DNA of 64,000 nucleotides from positions 1 to 64,000 of the forward strand of contig JAITPR010000022.1 of assembly GCA_031289315.1 (NCBI GenBank). Direction: 5' to 3'. How positions within the stretch are numbered: position 1 is the first letter of the stretch; the number at the start of each line of letters is the position of its first letter. The position numbers and the translations under genes are program-made. Source of the DNA: Clostridiaceae bacterium (lineage in GTDB: Bacteria > Bacillota > Clostridia > Christensenellales > CAG-917). Shown in pieces: positions 35,097 to 44,080 of this stretch. Below the pieces are notes generated by a model, which saw only the letters and a list, made by a program, of their open reading frames with translations, ran no database searches and was not told where the DNA came from.

Positions 35097-36173
35097 ATGA
35101 CAAATAAAAAAGAAATTTTTTTCGGACCGTCCGGAAACAGCCAAAGCTTTTACGGAGAGGGTAACACCGCCACTCTGCAAGCCCCGGCGTGGGTAAGCGC
35201 ACGCGGGCTGAATGCCTTTGAATATTCCTTCGGACGCGGTATCAATATACATACCGCCGGCGCACGGGAGATAGGCGCGGAAATGCGCCGCTACGGCATA
35301 GAGCTTTCCGTGCATGCTCCGTATTTTATCAACTTCGCTTCCGACGACCCGGAAAAAGTGGAAAAATCCGTCGTTTATATCCTGCAGTCACTGCGGTTGC
35401 TAGGCGCCTTTAAAGGGCTGGACGTAGGCGCGGACGCTTCCGATAAAGAGGGAACCGACGGGGATAATACCTCCGGCGCAAATGCCGACGGCAATAAAAC
35501 CAACGGCGTAGGCGTATCCGTTCCCGGCGGTTGCGGAGAGTTAAAAACAACTTCGCCGTTAACCGCTTCGTCTATAACGGAGGTAGAGAATGAACCGGCT
35601 TTATCCGGTCGTCCCGGACGCGTTATATTCCACGCCGGCAGCGACGGTAAGATGTTGCGTAAGGAGTCGTTTGCGCGCGCTTTGGACGGCTTGAGAATGC
35701 TCCTGTCCGTTAAAAACGACAGCCCCTACAAGTCTTATCTGCTTTGCCCGGAGGCAATGGGCAAAAGCGCACAGGTGGGCAGCGTGGACGAGGTAATAGA
35801 AATGTGCCGCCTAGACGCGTTGATGTATCCGTGCTTCGATTTCGGGCATATCAACTCGATTACGCAGGGCGGACTTAAAACAAAGGACGATTTTAAACGC
35901 GTTATAGACAAGACGGCGGCAGGTCTGGACGACGCGCGCGTCAGAAATATGCACATACATTTTTCTAAAATACAGTACGGCGCCAAAGGGGAGATAAGAC
36001 ATCTTACCTTTGCCGACGATATTTACGGTCCGGAGTTTTTACCGCTTGCGGAGGTGATTGCCGAATACCGGCTTACACCCGTAATTATTTCGGAATCCGA
36101 TGGTACGCAGGCGGAGGACGCCGCGGCAATGAAGCGCATATACGAAAGCGTCGTGGGAAAAATAGGGAAGTAG
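35097..36173 (+). CDS. Endonuclease IV-like TIM-barrel protein with insert
   Basis: 358 residues. ELSVHAPYFINFAS, VIFHAGSDGK, LCPEAMGKSAQVGSVDEVIEMC, PCFDFGHINS and MHIHFSKIQYGAKGE fit the apurinic endonuclease IV / xylose-isomerase-like family, with the metal-binding His, Glu and Asp residues. Endonuclease IV cuts DNA at abasic sites. Residues about 112-178 are an Asp/Asn/Gly/Thr-rich insert between a helix and the VIFHAGS strand, absent from the family. The ATG lies about 3 bases after the predicted transcript start, with no ribosome site. Confidence 0.8.
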   Translation: MTNKKEIFFGPSGNSQSFYGEGNTATLQAPAWVSARGLNAFEYSFGRGINIHTAGAREIGAEMRRYGIELSVHAPYFINFASDDPEKVEKSVVYILQSLRLLGAFKGLDVGADASDKEGTDGDNTSGANADGNKTNGVGVSVPGGCGELKTTSPLTASSITEVENEPALSGRPGRVIFHAGSDGKMLRKESFARALDGLRMLLSVKNDSPYKSYLLCPEAMGKSAQVGSVDEVIEMCRLDALMYPCFDFGHINSITQGGLKTKDDFKRVIDKTAAGLDDARVRNMHIHFSKIQYGAKGEIRHLTFADDIYGPEFLPLAEVIAEYRLTPVIISESDGTQAEDAAAMKRIYESVVGKIGK

Positions 36174-36290
36174 CGGGAAAACCCGGCGTGCCGCAAGCTT
36201 TAGGGTGAACCGGTTAAAGCCCTCTACAGAAACAAAAATAAAGGGAAACCGGCGTTGCCGTAAAGCTTTAGGGTGTAAAATATTGGTATT
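36174..36290 (+). repeat. Tandem duplication after the endonuclease IV-like gene
   Basis: GGAAAACCCGGCGTGCCGCA followed by AGCTTTAGGGTG recurs about 67 bases on as GGAAACCGGCGTTGCCGTAA followed by AGCTTTAGGGTG. Confidence 0.65.
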
Positions 36291-36296
36291 TCTCTA

Positions 36297-36401
36297 TTGC
36301 CAATGCCAAAGGGATACTTAATATTTTGGTTGGGCAAACGGTTGCGCATAATTCTATTGCAAACGCATTTAATGCGTTTGCCCTAACCGGAAGGAAATTT
36401 T
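36297..36401 (+). promoter_or_regulatory. Promoter and alternative-hairpin leader of the CDF exporter gene
   Basis: TTGCCA (36297-36302), 16 bases, TAATAT (36319-36324) is a fair promoter. The 70-nt leader can form either GGTTGGGCAAACG with CGTTTGCCCTAACC (36329-36388), or the shorter palindrome CAAACGCATT/AATGCGTTTG (36360-36380). The outer pairing ends beside the ribosome site GGAAGGA (36388-36394). Regulation by metal is a guess; it does not match the yybP-ykoY manganese riboswitch that I know. Confidence 0.4.
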
Positions 36402-37313
36402 ATGAAAGACATACGGGCACGCAATAAGCAAACCATTATCGCCGCCGCAATCGGTATTGCGGTGAATATTTTGCTGTTCGCGCTTAAGGTTTATATAGGG
36501 CTTTCCGCAAACAGTATAAGCATTCTTTACGACGGAATAAACAATCTTCTCGATTGCTTTAGCTTCGGTATCGTCATTTTAAGCTTCGTTTTGATGAATA
36601 GAAAACCGACGGAAAAGCTTCCCTTTGGCTTCGGTCGAATGGAGTATATCGCCGGATTTTTTATGTCCGTAATTATACTCGTCACCGGAGGTATATTCGC
36701 ATTTTCCGCCTTGGAGCGCATAGCCTTTCCATTCCTTTTGACGTTTACGTGGCTTAACTTCGGGCTGATTGCCTCAAGCGTGGTTGTAAAATTGGCGCTT
36801 GCCGTCTACTTCCGCCACGTGAATACGCGCGTAAATTCCGGCGTAATTAAGGGCGCGCAAATTGATAGCATTACCGACGCGGGGTTGACGCTCATGACGC
36901 TTATAGGGTTTAGCCTTACGCGTTACGCCGGTCTGCGCTTAGACGGCATAATCGGACTGGTGATAAGCGCCGCGGTCATAACGGAGGGCTTGAAGTTACT
37001 CGTCGGGAACGCCGCAAGCATATTGGGAAAACGTATTGATAAGGCTACGGAAGAGGGTATATTGGCTATCGTGGCGCGCTACGGCGTAATCAAGGAGGCG
37101 CGCTCGGTTAAGCTGCACGACTACGGCGCCGGCAGAGAGGAAATTGTTTTAGAACTGCTCTTTACAAGCGGCAATGATTTTGATATAATTAATAAGGTTA
37201 TAGACGGTATCGTGCGTGAGGCGGAGGCTAAGTACGGAAAACCGCTTAAAATCTGCGTGATGCCCGATACCGATACCGCCGAAAATGAAATCGTAGGAAA
37301 CGACGAGGGATAA
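36402..37313 (+). CDS. Cation diffusion facilitator metal exporter
   Basis: 303 residues with about six membrane segments and a soluble C-terminal domain (from about 205). Metal site residues: DGINNLLD in helix 2 (an NxxxD) and DSITD in helix 5 (DxxxD). This Asn/Asp set, lacking the histidine of zinc exporters, resembles manganese-type CDF proteins. KLPFGFGRMEYIAGF is the family signature. GGAAGGA precedes the ATG. It would use proton exchange to expel a divalent metal; manganese is inferred. Confidence 0.9.
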   Translation: MKDIRARNKQTIIAAAIGIAVNILLFALKVYIGLSANSISILYDGINNLLDCFSFGIVILSFVLMNRKPTEKLPFGFGRMEYIAGFFMSVIILVTGGIFAFSALERIAFPFLLTFTWLNFGLIASSVVVKLALAVYFRHVNTRVNSGVIKGAQIDSITDAGLTLMTLIGFSLTRYAGLRLDGIIGLVISAAVITEGLKLLVGNAASILGKRIDKATEEGILAIVARYGVIKEARSVKLHDYGAGREEIVLELLFTSGNDFDIINKVIDGIVREAEAKYGKPLKICVMPDTDTAENEIVGNDEG

Positions 37314-37329
37314 CATTTTTGGGAGTTAT

Positions 37330-37465
37330 GCGCGCGAACAGTTGGGGGATAAACTTTTCGTAAGTCGGGCGTGGAAACGTATAACCGTTTTGTAAATTAG
37401 GCACAGAAACGTATAACCGTTTTATAATAGTTAGGCACGCGAACGGTTGCAAACCTCATAACCGC
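37330..37465 (+). repeat. Degenerate 32-bp tandem repeats
   Basis: GAAACGTATAACCGTTTTGT at 37374 recurs at 37406 (period 32) with weaker copies on both sides (GCGAACAGTTGGGGG; GCGAACGGTTGC). It fills the spacer before the phosphoesterase gene. Confidence 0.7.
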
Positions 37466-37494
37466 ACGTGTTTTTACACGGAGGAGAATTTTTT

Positions 37495-38820
37495 ATGACG
37501 AAAAAAAAGCGCAATGCGCCGCTGTCGGAAGCGGAACAAATCAATCTCATTTTGCAAAAACAGCAAAAGGAGGAAGCCGCCCGAGTGGTTCTGACTACGG
37601 AGGAAAAACACGCCGTTCGCGTCAAGCGCACTAAAAAAGCGCTCAAGAGAACCGCCGTGGTGTTGGTGACGGTAATCTGCGTTATCGCCCTTTTAACGGG
37701 GGTGTCCGCGCTTACTAACAACGCCAATATGAAGCTTGCAAAAAGCTTTCAAGCCGTGAAAAAGGCGGACGCGCTCACGCCGTTTACCGACCCGGAAACG
37801 GGGAATACGACCTTTGAAACCGATCGGGAGTTTACCGTTTTGCAGCTTACGGACGTACATATAGGCGGCGGCTTTATGAGCTATAAAAAGGACTCCTCTG
37901 CCATGAACGCCGTTGCCGCGCTGATTACGGAGGTTAAGCCCGACCTTGTTATCGTTACCGGCGACATGGTTTATCCCGTGCCGTTCTTCTCCGGAAGCCT
38001 TAACAATATGATTCCGTCAAGGCTGTTCGCGCAGACTATGGAAAGCTTGGGCGCCTATTGGACGGTGGCGTACGGAAACCACGATACGGAGGCTTACAGC
38101 TACTATTCGCGTGAGGAATTGTCGGATTATTACTCCTCCGACGAACTTAAATATTGTCTCTTCGAAACAGGTCCCGACGACGTTGACGGCTACGGAAACC
38201 AAATTATCAACGTGCAAAATTCCGCAAAGGTGATCACGCAGTCGATAGTTGTTTTCGACTCGCACGCCTATACGAAAGGCTTTTATCAGGACTACGACAA
38301 CATTCATCCCAATCAAATCGAATGGTACGAAAGGGAAATTATCCGCTTGAATGGCATAAATAAATCGTCAAGAGGCGCAGATGAAAACAGTATGATTAAG
38401 TCGCTGGCGTTCTTCCACATACCTCTCGTGGAGGTCAAAGACGCGTGGTTTGAGCGTACCGCGAACGGCGATAAGGATACGGCTAACGTCAAAAAAATAT
38501 ACGGCGTTGCAGGGGAAAGCGGCAACGTCGTTTACTGCGGTATCGGTGAGGACGAGTTGTTTGAAACTATGCTTAGGTTGGGGAGTACGCAAGGCGTGTT
38601 CTCCGGTCACGACCACCTTAACAACTTCTCAATCGACTATAACGGCGGCTCCGGAGATAAGTATATCAGGCTTACATACGGCATGAGCATCGACTATCTG
38701 GCGTATGTCGGCATAGCTAAGAAAACCGCTCAACGCGGCGGTACCGTTATCACAACGCTGCCGGACGGCTCCTTCGATTGCTACGGCTTGCGCTACGTCG
38801 ATATGGAAAGGATTGATTAA
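37495..38820 (+). CDS. Membrane-anchored metallophosphoesterase
   Basis: 441 residues. A charged cytoplasmic N-terminus (1-50), one membrane helix at about 52-72 (AVVLVTVICVIALLTGVSAL), then an external calcineurin-like domain with DVHIG, GDMVY, YGNHDTE, FHIPLVE and FSGHDH metal-binding motifs. Substrate unknown; phosphodiester or cell-wall phosphate hydrolysis are possibilities. GGAGGAG at 37479-37485 sets the start at 37495. It ends before a hairpin terminator at 38900. Confidence 0.85.
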   Translation: MTKKKRNAPLSEAEQINLILQKQQKEEAARVVLTTEEKHAVRVKRTKKALKRTAVVLVTVICVIALLTGVSALTNNANMKLAKSFQAVKKADALTPFTDPETGNTTFETDREFTVLQLTDVHIGGGFMSYKKDSSAMNAVAALITEVKPDLVIVTGDMVYPVPFFSGSLNNMIPSRLFAQTMESLGAYWTVAYGNHDTEAYSYYSREELSDYYSSDELKYCLFETGPDDVDGYGNQIINVQNSAKVITQSIVVFDSHAYTKGFYQDYDNIHPNQIEWYEREIIRLNGINKSSRGADENSMIKSLAFFHIPLVEVKDAWFERTANGDKDTANVKKIYGVAGESGNVVYCGIGEDELFETMLRLGSTQGVFSGHDHLNNFSIDYNGGSGDKYIRLTYGMSIDYLAYVGIAKKTAQRGGTVITTLPDGSFDCYGLRYVDMERID

Positions 38821-38821
38821 A

Positions 38822-38868
38822 CGGGGTGTAGGAAAGTCGTCACGGCGTATTTGTCCACACCCTTAGTC
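38822..38868. repeat. MITE fragment after the phosphoesterase gene
   Basis: CGGGGTGTAGG, AAGTCGTCACGGCG and TTTGTCCACACCC are remnants of the GTGTGGACAAT family with most of the left arm lost. Confidence 0.55.
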
Positions 38869-38899
38869 GGTGAAATTTGAAACCTCTTATTAAACTTTG

Positions 38900-38945
38900 A
38901 AACGCGATTGCCGTAGAAAAAACTATTCGGCAACCGCGTTTTTTA
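38900..38945. terminator. Terminator hairpin between convergent genes
   Basis: AAACGCGATTGCCG (38900-38913) pairs with CGGCAACCGCGTTT (38928-38941), one mismatch, followed by T's. It lies between the phosphoesterase gene and the convergent PBP gene and resembles the main stem of the three-hairpin element. Confidence 0.65.
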
Positions 38946-39019
38946 GTTCGGGTAAAATCAGTTTTTTGCCACTTTTTGCCGCGCCGCTATCGAAAAAAAA
39001 CCGGCTTATTGCCGCGCCG

Positions 39020-41758
39020 CTATCTGTCGCGAATGAACTCTTCGGGGTCAAAAGCCGCGTAAACGCTTACGCGTGTGCCGCGCAAAACGGTCTCCTCTCC
39101 GCTTTGAAAATCGTCGATTAGAGAGGGGATAATTTCAAATTCTACGGAAGCGTTGTCCGGGAAAACGTAAACCTCAACCTCGGCGCGTCCTGTGAAACCC
39201 TCTATGTGTCCGACGGGTGTGCGAGTTTCGTAGACAGTTACGGAGGGGCGCGCGGAGCAGGGTAAGTGAAGATTGTTGTAGCGGGCTAGGGCAGAGGAGC
39301 GCGCAACGGAGGGTAAGGGGCAAATACCGCTGAGGTTTGTTAAGGAGCGTGCGGCAGAGGGTGGGGGAAGATTGTTGTAGCGGGCTAGGGCAGAACAGGA
39401 AAATCTTGCGCATGCGGGCAGTTGCGTTGCAATCGGGTACGCCGCCGTGTTCAGCGAATTCACCGAAACGTGCTTGTCTATTCTGAAAACGTCGTACGCG
39501 GCATAGGCCTTTGCGTCAAACCGTATGCGCGCGGTTCTGTCCGTATAATCGGCGGAGGCGTTGGTCAAAATTTCTGAAAATACCGCCGAATTGGTTTCGG
39601 GCATGCCGCTTTCGGAAAAAATTTCTTTTTGGCGGTACTTCTCCGGAACGGAGTCGGGTGCAAGCGCAAGCGTTCCAAATTTTAGAAGCGCGAACTTGTC
39701 GATATAGCATTCGCGAATTCCGTCCGGACGAACAAACGCTTCCGGGTATGTCAAGGCGCCGTCGTGCATGCTTTTGAACAGTTCCCGCACCGCGGAGGTC
39801 GCGTAACTCCCACCGGACTCCGCTGCGGCAAGCGTGCTTTCCTTGCTTCCGGTCGCGTTACCGTGCCAAATAATCGCGGAAAATGCAGAGGTGTACGCGC
39901 ATGACCACGCGTCCGAATTGCTGTTTTCCGTGCCTACCGTGCCGGTTTTTGCGGCGACGTCGTAGGGCAGTGCCGACAACGCTTTTGCCGTGCCGCGCTT
40001 AACCGCGTCCTTCAACATGTCCGTTAAAATATAGGCGTTTTCCGCGCTCATCGCGGTTTGTCCCGCCGTGTCCTTGGCATATATCAGCTTGCCGCCGCGT
40101 ACTATCTCCGAAATGAAGGTGGGTCGCAAAAAGTTGCCGCCGCGCGCCAACATCACGTAACCGCCTAAAAGCTCCGTCGGTGAAGTGCCGTTTGCCGTCG
40201 CGCCCAAAGCTAAGGCTAAGCTTTTATCGCCGTCCGATATGCGTATTTCAATTCTGCGCAGAAACGCCGCCGCCGCATCAGTACCCGTCGCGCTTAAAAA
40301 TTTTACCGCCGGCACATTCATGGATTTGGCAATTGATTCGCGCGCGGTCGTCATGCCGTAGTAAACGTCGCGGAAATTTTTAGGGTTGAAGCCGCCAAAA
40401 TCCGTGCGTACGTCTACGACGGGGGTCGCCGCATTTATAATTCCCCGCTCAAGCGCCGGCGCGTATACCGAAAACGGCTTGAGCGCGGAGCCGGCTTGAC
40501 GGCGCATCTCGGCGGCACCGAAAACATCGGAGTAAAACGCCGTTATGCCGGCGGTTCGGTTGTCCGCCGTAATGCCCAAAACGGACGGCGCTATTTGCCC
40601 GTCGTTCACAAGATGAAGCCCGTCGCGCGTCAAAACCTCGTATAAAGCCGCCTGCGAACTAGACGACATGTAGGTGTAAATTTTAAACCCGCCGTTTAAA
40701 AGCTCGCTTTTTGAAAGTCCGGTGAGTGCGCGCGCTTCGGCAAGCACCGCCGAAGCGTACGGAGAATATATTTCATTTTCGTCTGTGTCGGAGGAGGGGG
40801 CAAGTATGAGTTTTTCCGCCGTGAACGCGTTTTTCTCGCTTTCGCTTATATAGCCCTGCTCGTACATCAACCGTAGTACGAGATTGCGCCGCTCGGTCGA
40901 ATTCTGCACCGATGCAAGCGGCGAATAGGTGGCCGGACTTTTTACCGTGCCCGCAAGCACCGCGCACTCCGAAATGCTCATCTCCGCAATGTCCTTGCCG
41001 AAAAAGGCGCGCGCCGCACTTTTGGCGCCGTATTTGCCCTTACCAAAGTAGGCGGCGTTTAAATACATCGTAAGTATTTCTTCCTTTTTGAAGTTTTTTT
41101 CCAATTCACGGGCAAGCTTTATTTCTTTCAGCTTGCGGTTTATTGTGCGCTCTCCGCTTAAGTGAGTATTTTTAATCAACTGTTGGGATATTGTCGACGC
41201 GCCCTCCTTTAAGTGCTTTGCCTTTAGGTTCTTTAACGATGCGCCGATAATGCGTTTTACGTCGTAACCCTTGTGCCGGTAAAACCGCTTGTCTTCCGTG
41301 GCGATAAAAGCGTTTTTTAAGGGTTCGGTTAATTCGTCGACGGACATAAGGACGTTTGACGGATTGTAAAGCTCGCCGCCGTCCGCGTCGTAAATTACGG
41401 AGGCGCTTCCGTACGCCGGCAACAATGCTTTATCTAGAGAAACCGCGCTTACCGTCGCCGCCGCATATAGCGCGCCGAATGTCGCGAATGCCGTAGCCAA
41501 TATGAAAACTATCAGCAGGGGGAGGGTGACGGCATAGTAGAATCGTTTCCGCTTGCGCTTAACCGGAAAGTTTCCGTCCTTGCCGGAGAAAATAGCTTCG
41601 TCAAGACCGCCGCGCGAAAGTGTTTTTTTACCGTGCCGGCTATGTCCGGTTGATTTGCCGCCTGCATTTGAGGAATACGGAACGGACGGACGATGGTTGT
41701 CCGGTTTTTTAGCCTTGCTATCCATAGTGTCGTATTTTTTAAGTTTATATCTCTTCAT
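39020..41758 (-). CDS. Class A penicillin-binding protein (PBP1A-type)
   Basis: 912 residues. Cytoplasmic basic tail, a membrane helix at about 74-103, glycosyltransferase 51 domain (catalytic E155 in ATEDKRFY; GASTISQQLIKN), then transpeptidase with S424-xx-K427 (GSALKP), S479-M-N481 and KTG at 604-606. It polymerises and cross-links peptidoglycan. Residues 789-821 are duplicated in tandem at 822-854 (SALARYNNL twice; 99-bp DNA period, 39268 and 39367) in a Cys/Pro-rich linker before a C-terminal beta-type domain. AGAGG precedes the start. Confidence 0.95.
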   Translation of the reverse strand: MKRYKLKKYDTMDSKAKKPDNHRPSVPYSSNAGGKSTGHSRHGKKTLSRGGLDEAIFSGKDGNFPVKRKRKRFYYAVTLPLLIVFILATAFATFGALYAAATVSAVSLDKALLPAYGSASVIYDADGGELYNPSNVLMSVDELTEPLKNAFIATEDKRFYRHKGYDVKRIIGASLKNLKAKHLKEGASTISQQLIKNTHLSGERTINRKLKEIKLARELEKNFKKEEILTMYLNAAYFGKGKYGAKSAARAFFGKDIAEMSISECAVLAGTVKSPATYSPLASVQNSTERRNLVLRLMYEQGYISESEKNAFTAEKLILAPSSDTDENEIYSPYASAVLAEARALTGLSKSELLNGGFKIYTYMSSSSQAALYEVLTRDGLHLVNDGQIAPSVLGITADNRTAGITAFYSDVFGAAEMRRQAGSALKPFSVYAPALERGIINAATPVVDVRTDFGGFNPKNFRDVYYGMTTARESIAKSMNVPAVKFLSATGTDAAAAFLRRIEIRISDGDKSLALALGATANGTSPTELLGGYVMLARGGNFLRPTFISEIVRGGKLIYAKDTAGQTAMSAENAYILTDMLKDAVKRGTAKALSALPYDVAAKTGTVGTENSNSDAWSCAYTSAFSAIIWHGNATGSKESTLAAAESGGSYATSAVRELFKSMHDGALTYPEAFVRPDGIRECYIDKFALLKFGTLALAPDSVPEKYRQKEIFSESGMPETNSAVFSEILTNASADYTDRTARIRFDAKAYAAYDVFRIDKHVSVNSLNTAAYPIATQLPACARFSCSALARYNNLPPPSAARSLTNLSGICPLPSVARSSALARYNNLHLPCSARPSVTVYETRTPVGHIEGFTGRAEVEVYVFPDNASVEFEIIPSLIDDFQSGEETVLRGTRVSVYAAFDPEEFIRDR

Positions 41759-42650
41759 AATTTTGTTTCCTCTTCACCGTAGGCTTTTGGGCATAGCGTT
41801 TTATACAATCCGATTATTTAGGTGTTGAGCGCACCTCCATGCGGAACATCGGTTTGCAAGGCTTAAGTTTAAGCCGATTGTTTTGTTGGCAGCGTAGACG
41901 GCAAAAAGACGCGTGCATGGCAGGGTATTATTTATATAATCCAACTGTGTTTTACCGTCGCTTTTAGTGTTTTTTAACGGAACCTTATTATACCGATATT
42001 CTTTATGACACCGGCAAATGAGTTATTTTTCCTAGTACTCGTTTGTTACAGCTTTATGCGCGTTGCATGGGGGAGGGATGCGCAAATGTCAAAAGCAGGG
42101 GAGTAATAAGGGCGAATTTCTAAATATCCGTATTTAGAAGGATTTAATATGCTAAAAGGCAAAAAATCTATTATTCTTATAGATTTTTCAAGGAGAAGTA
42201 TTCTTGTTTTGATGTTATTTAATAATACTTTTCCAAAAACACCTCAAAACGAGAATACTTTCTTTTGCAAAAGCTCTTAAAATCAAGTGTTTCTAAGGAT
42301 TTTTCCTTAAAATCAAGCTTGAAATAAGGATTTCATGAGAATTCGACATGATTTTTTAGGGAACCTTTACCGAAATATAATTTAAGCCGGAATAAGGTTG
42401 CATAAAGCGTGGATTGTATCAAAACACGGCGGTTTAATAAGATAACAAGCGTGAAAAAGCGATGACAAACGGGAAAAAACTAAAATAAAAAACAAAGGGC
42501 AATAAAAAAAATAAGAACACGGCTATGGTAAATAATGGAATGCATAACGATAATAGCGGCGGCAACGAAAGCGATAAGGCAACGGGAGCGCAAAAATAGG
42601 GGAAATTGGAGCTAAAATATGCAAGACTTTGCAAAAGAAGCTTCACGGAC
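41759..42650. other. 900-bp AT-rich spacer upstream of miaB
   Basis: No credible gene. Contents: the PBP upstream region (41759-41860); a 63-nt hairpin repeat at 42197-42259; a 30-bp tandem repeat of CTTAAAATCAAG (42276, 42306); and an A-rich stretch at 42440-42600. That stretch holds a 24-codon Asn/Gly-rich open frame at about 42525-42599 that looks like low-complexity debris rather than a gene. Confidence 0.5.
42197..42259 (+). repeat. 63-nt hairpin repeat, copy 1
   Basis: AGTATTCTTGTTTTGA at the left pairs with TCAAAACGAGAATACT at the right (one G-U pair). The same ends, spacing and length occur at 46832-46894; a half copy is at 56960-56974. Confidence 0.8.
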
Positions 42651-42679
42651 TTGTCTTTAAGACGTTTTTCATATATAAT
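42651..42679 (+). promoter_or_regulatory. Promoter of miaB giving a near-leaderless mRNA
   Basis: TTGTCT (42651-42656), 17 bases, TATAAT (42674-42679). The predicted start, near 42686, is 4 bases before the ATG at 42690, leaving no room for a ribosome site. Confidence 0.7.
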
Positions 42680-42689
42680 GATTAAATAT

Positions 42690-44009
42690 ATGAAAGGTAA
42701 ATACAAAATCGTGACGTTCGGTTGCCAAATGAACGTGCATGAGTCGGAAAAAGCGGCGGGCTTATTGGAAGAAATGGGTTATGCGCCGACAGAAAGCGCG
42801 GAGGATGCGGACGTCGTGCTGTTTAATACTTGCTGTATCCGCGACACCGCCGAAAAACGCGCGTTTGGCAATATCGGCGCACTTAAAAGCTTGAAGCGAT
42901 CGCGCTCCGGAATGCTCATCATCGTTTTGGGTTGCATGACTGAACAGGACGGCTATACCGAACTGTTTAAAAGCAAATATCCCTTTGTCGACATCGTTTT
43001 GGGGACGAGAAATTTATCGGTTTTACGTGCCAAAATAGAAGAAAAAGTGCGCGCGGGTAAACGGGTTTTTGATACCGCAGTGCCGGAGAACTTTTTGGAA
43101 GCCGACGAAAATACTCCCGTTACGAGAACGAGTTACCCGAATGCATGGCTGAATATAATGTACGGTTGCAATAATTTTTGTAGCTACTGTATAGTGCCGT
43201 ATGTGCGCGGACGCGAGGTGAGCCGCGATATTGAAAGCATTTTAAGCGAGGCGCGCGAAGTCGTTGCGGCGGGCTACAAGGAAATTACACTGCTTGGGCA
43301 AAACGTCAACTCTTACAACGGAAACGGCGTCAATTTTGCCGAATTACTGCAAAAAATCGACCAAATAGAAGGGAAATTCCGCATACGGTTTATGACCTCG
43401 CACCCTAAGGATTTTAATGAGGAAATAGCCGCGGTAATGGCGGCTTCCTCCAAAATTTGTAACGGAATTCATTTGCCCGTTCAAGCTGGAAGCAACGCCG
43501 TTCTTAAATCCATGAACCGCCGCTATACGCGCGAAAAATATCTTTCACTAGTCGATATGATGCGCGAAAAATTGGGGGAGGGCGTGGGGATAACCACCGA
43601 TATAATGGTGGGCTTTCCCGGCGAAACCGACGCGGATTTCAACGATACTATGGAGTTGGTGCGTACCGTGCGGTTTTCAAACGCGTTTACTTTCATATAT
43701 TCGCCGCGCAAGGGTACGCCCGCCGCATCCATGCCGCAGATACCCTATGAGGTAAAGCGCGCAAGAATAGGCGAACTCATAAAATTGCAGAACGCGATAA
43801 CCAAAGAACTGAGCGACGCGTATATGGGAAAAATTGAAGAAATACTGATAGAAGACCTGAGTGCAAAATACGACGGCTCCGTTTGCGGACGCACCGAAAG
43901 TGGACGCTTGGTGACCGTTAAAGGCGAAAAGGATTTGATTGGAAGCTTTAAAACGGTGGAAATAACCGCCTCAAAATCCGCTTCGCTTTTCGGCGAAATT
44001 CTTCTCTAA
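42690..44009 (+). CDS. miaB: tRNA-2-methylthio-N6-dimethylallyladenosine synthase
   Basis: 439 residues from the ATG at 42690, a radical SAM methylthiotransferase that thiolates i6A37. UPF0004 domain cysteines lie in FGCQMN, NTCCIRD and LGCMTE; the radical SAM motif is CNNFCSYC; a TRAM domain ends the protein. The substrate (i6A37) is made by MiaA, also in this window. ATGs at 42606 and 42678 are upstream, but the latter overlaps the -10 box; alignment with the family start (KYKIVTFGCQMN) favours 42690. mutS follows by 71 bases. Confidence 0.93.
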   Translation: MKGKYKIVTFGCQMNVHESEKAAGLLEEMGYAPTESAEDADVVLFNTCCIRDTAEKRAFGNIGALKSLKRSRSGMLIIVLGCMTEQDGYTELFKSKYPFVDIVLGTRNLSVLRAKIEEKVRAGKRVFDTAVPENFLEADENTPVTRTSYPNAWLNIMYGCNNFCSYCIVPYVRGREVSRDIESILSEAREVVAAGYKEITLLGQNVNSYNGNGVNFAELLQKIDQIEGKFRIRFMTSHPKDFNEEIAAVMAASSKICNGIHLPVQAGSNAVLKSMNRRYTREKYLSLVDMMREKLGEGVGITTDIMVGFPGETDADFNDTMELVRTVRFSNAFTFIYSPRKGTPAASMPQIPYEVKRARIGELIKLQNAITKELSDAYMGKIEEILIEDLSAKYDGSVCGRTESGRLVTVKGEKDLIGSFKTVEITASKSASLFGEILL

Positions 44010-44080
44010 CGGCACAAAACAATGAAAAACGTCGCATTCGTTGATTAAATAACACGAAATACAAAGGAAACGCAAAACAC

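Noticed and set aside
36297-36401. yybP-ykoY manganese riboswitch before the CDF gene
   Set aside because: The leader is too short and lacks the conserved loops; only alternative hairpins are seen.
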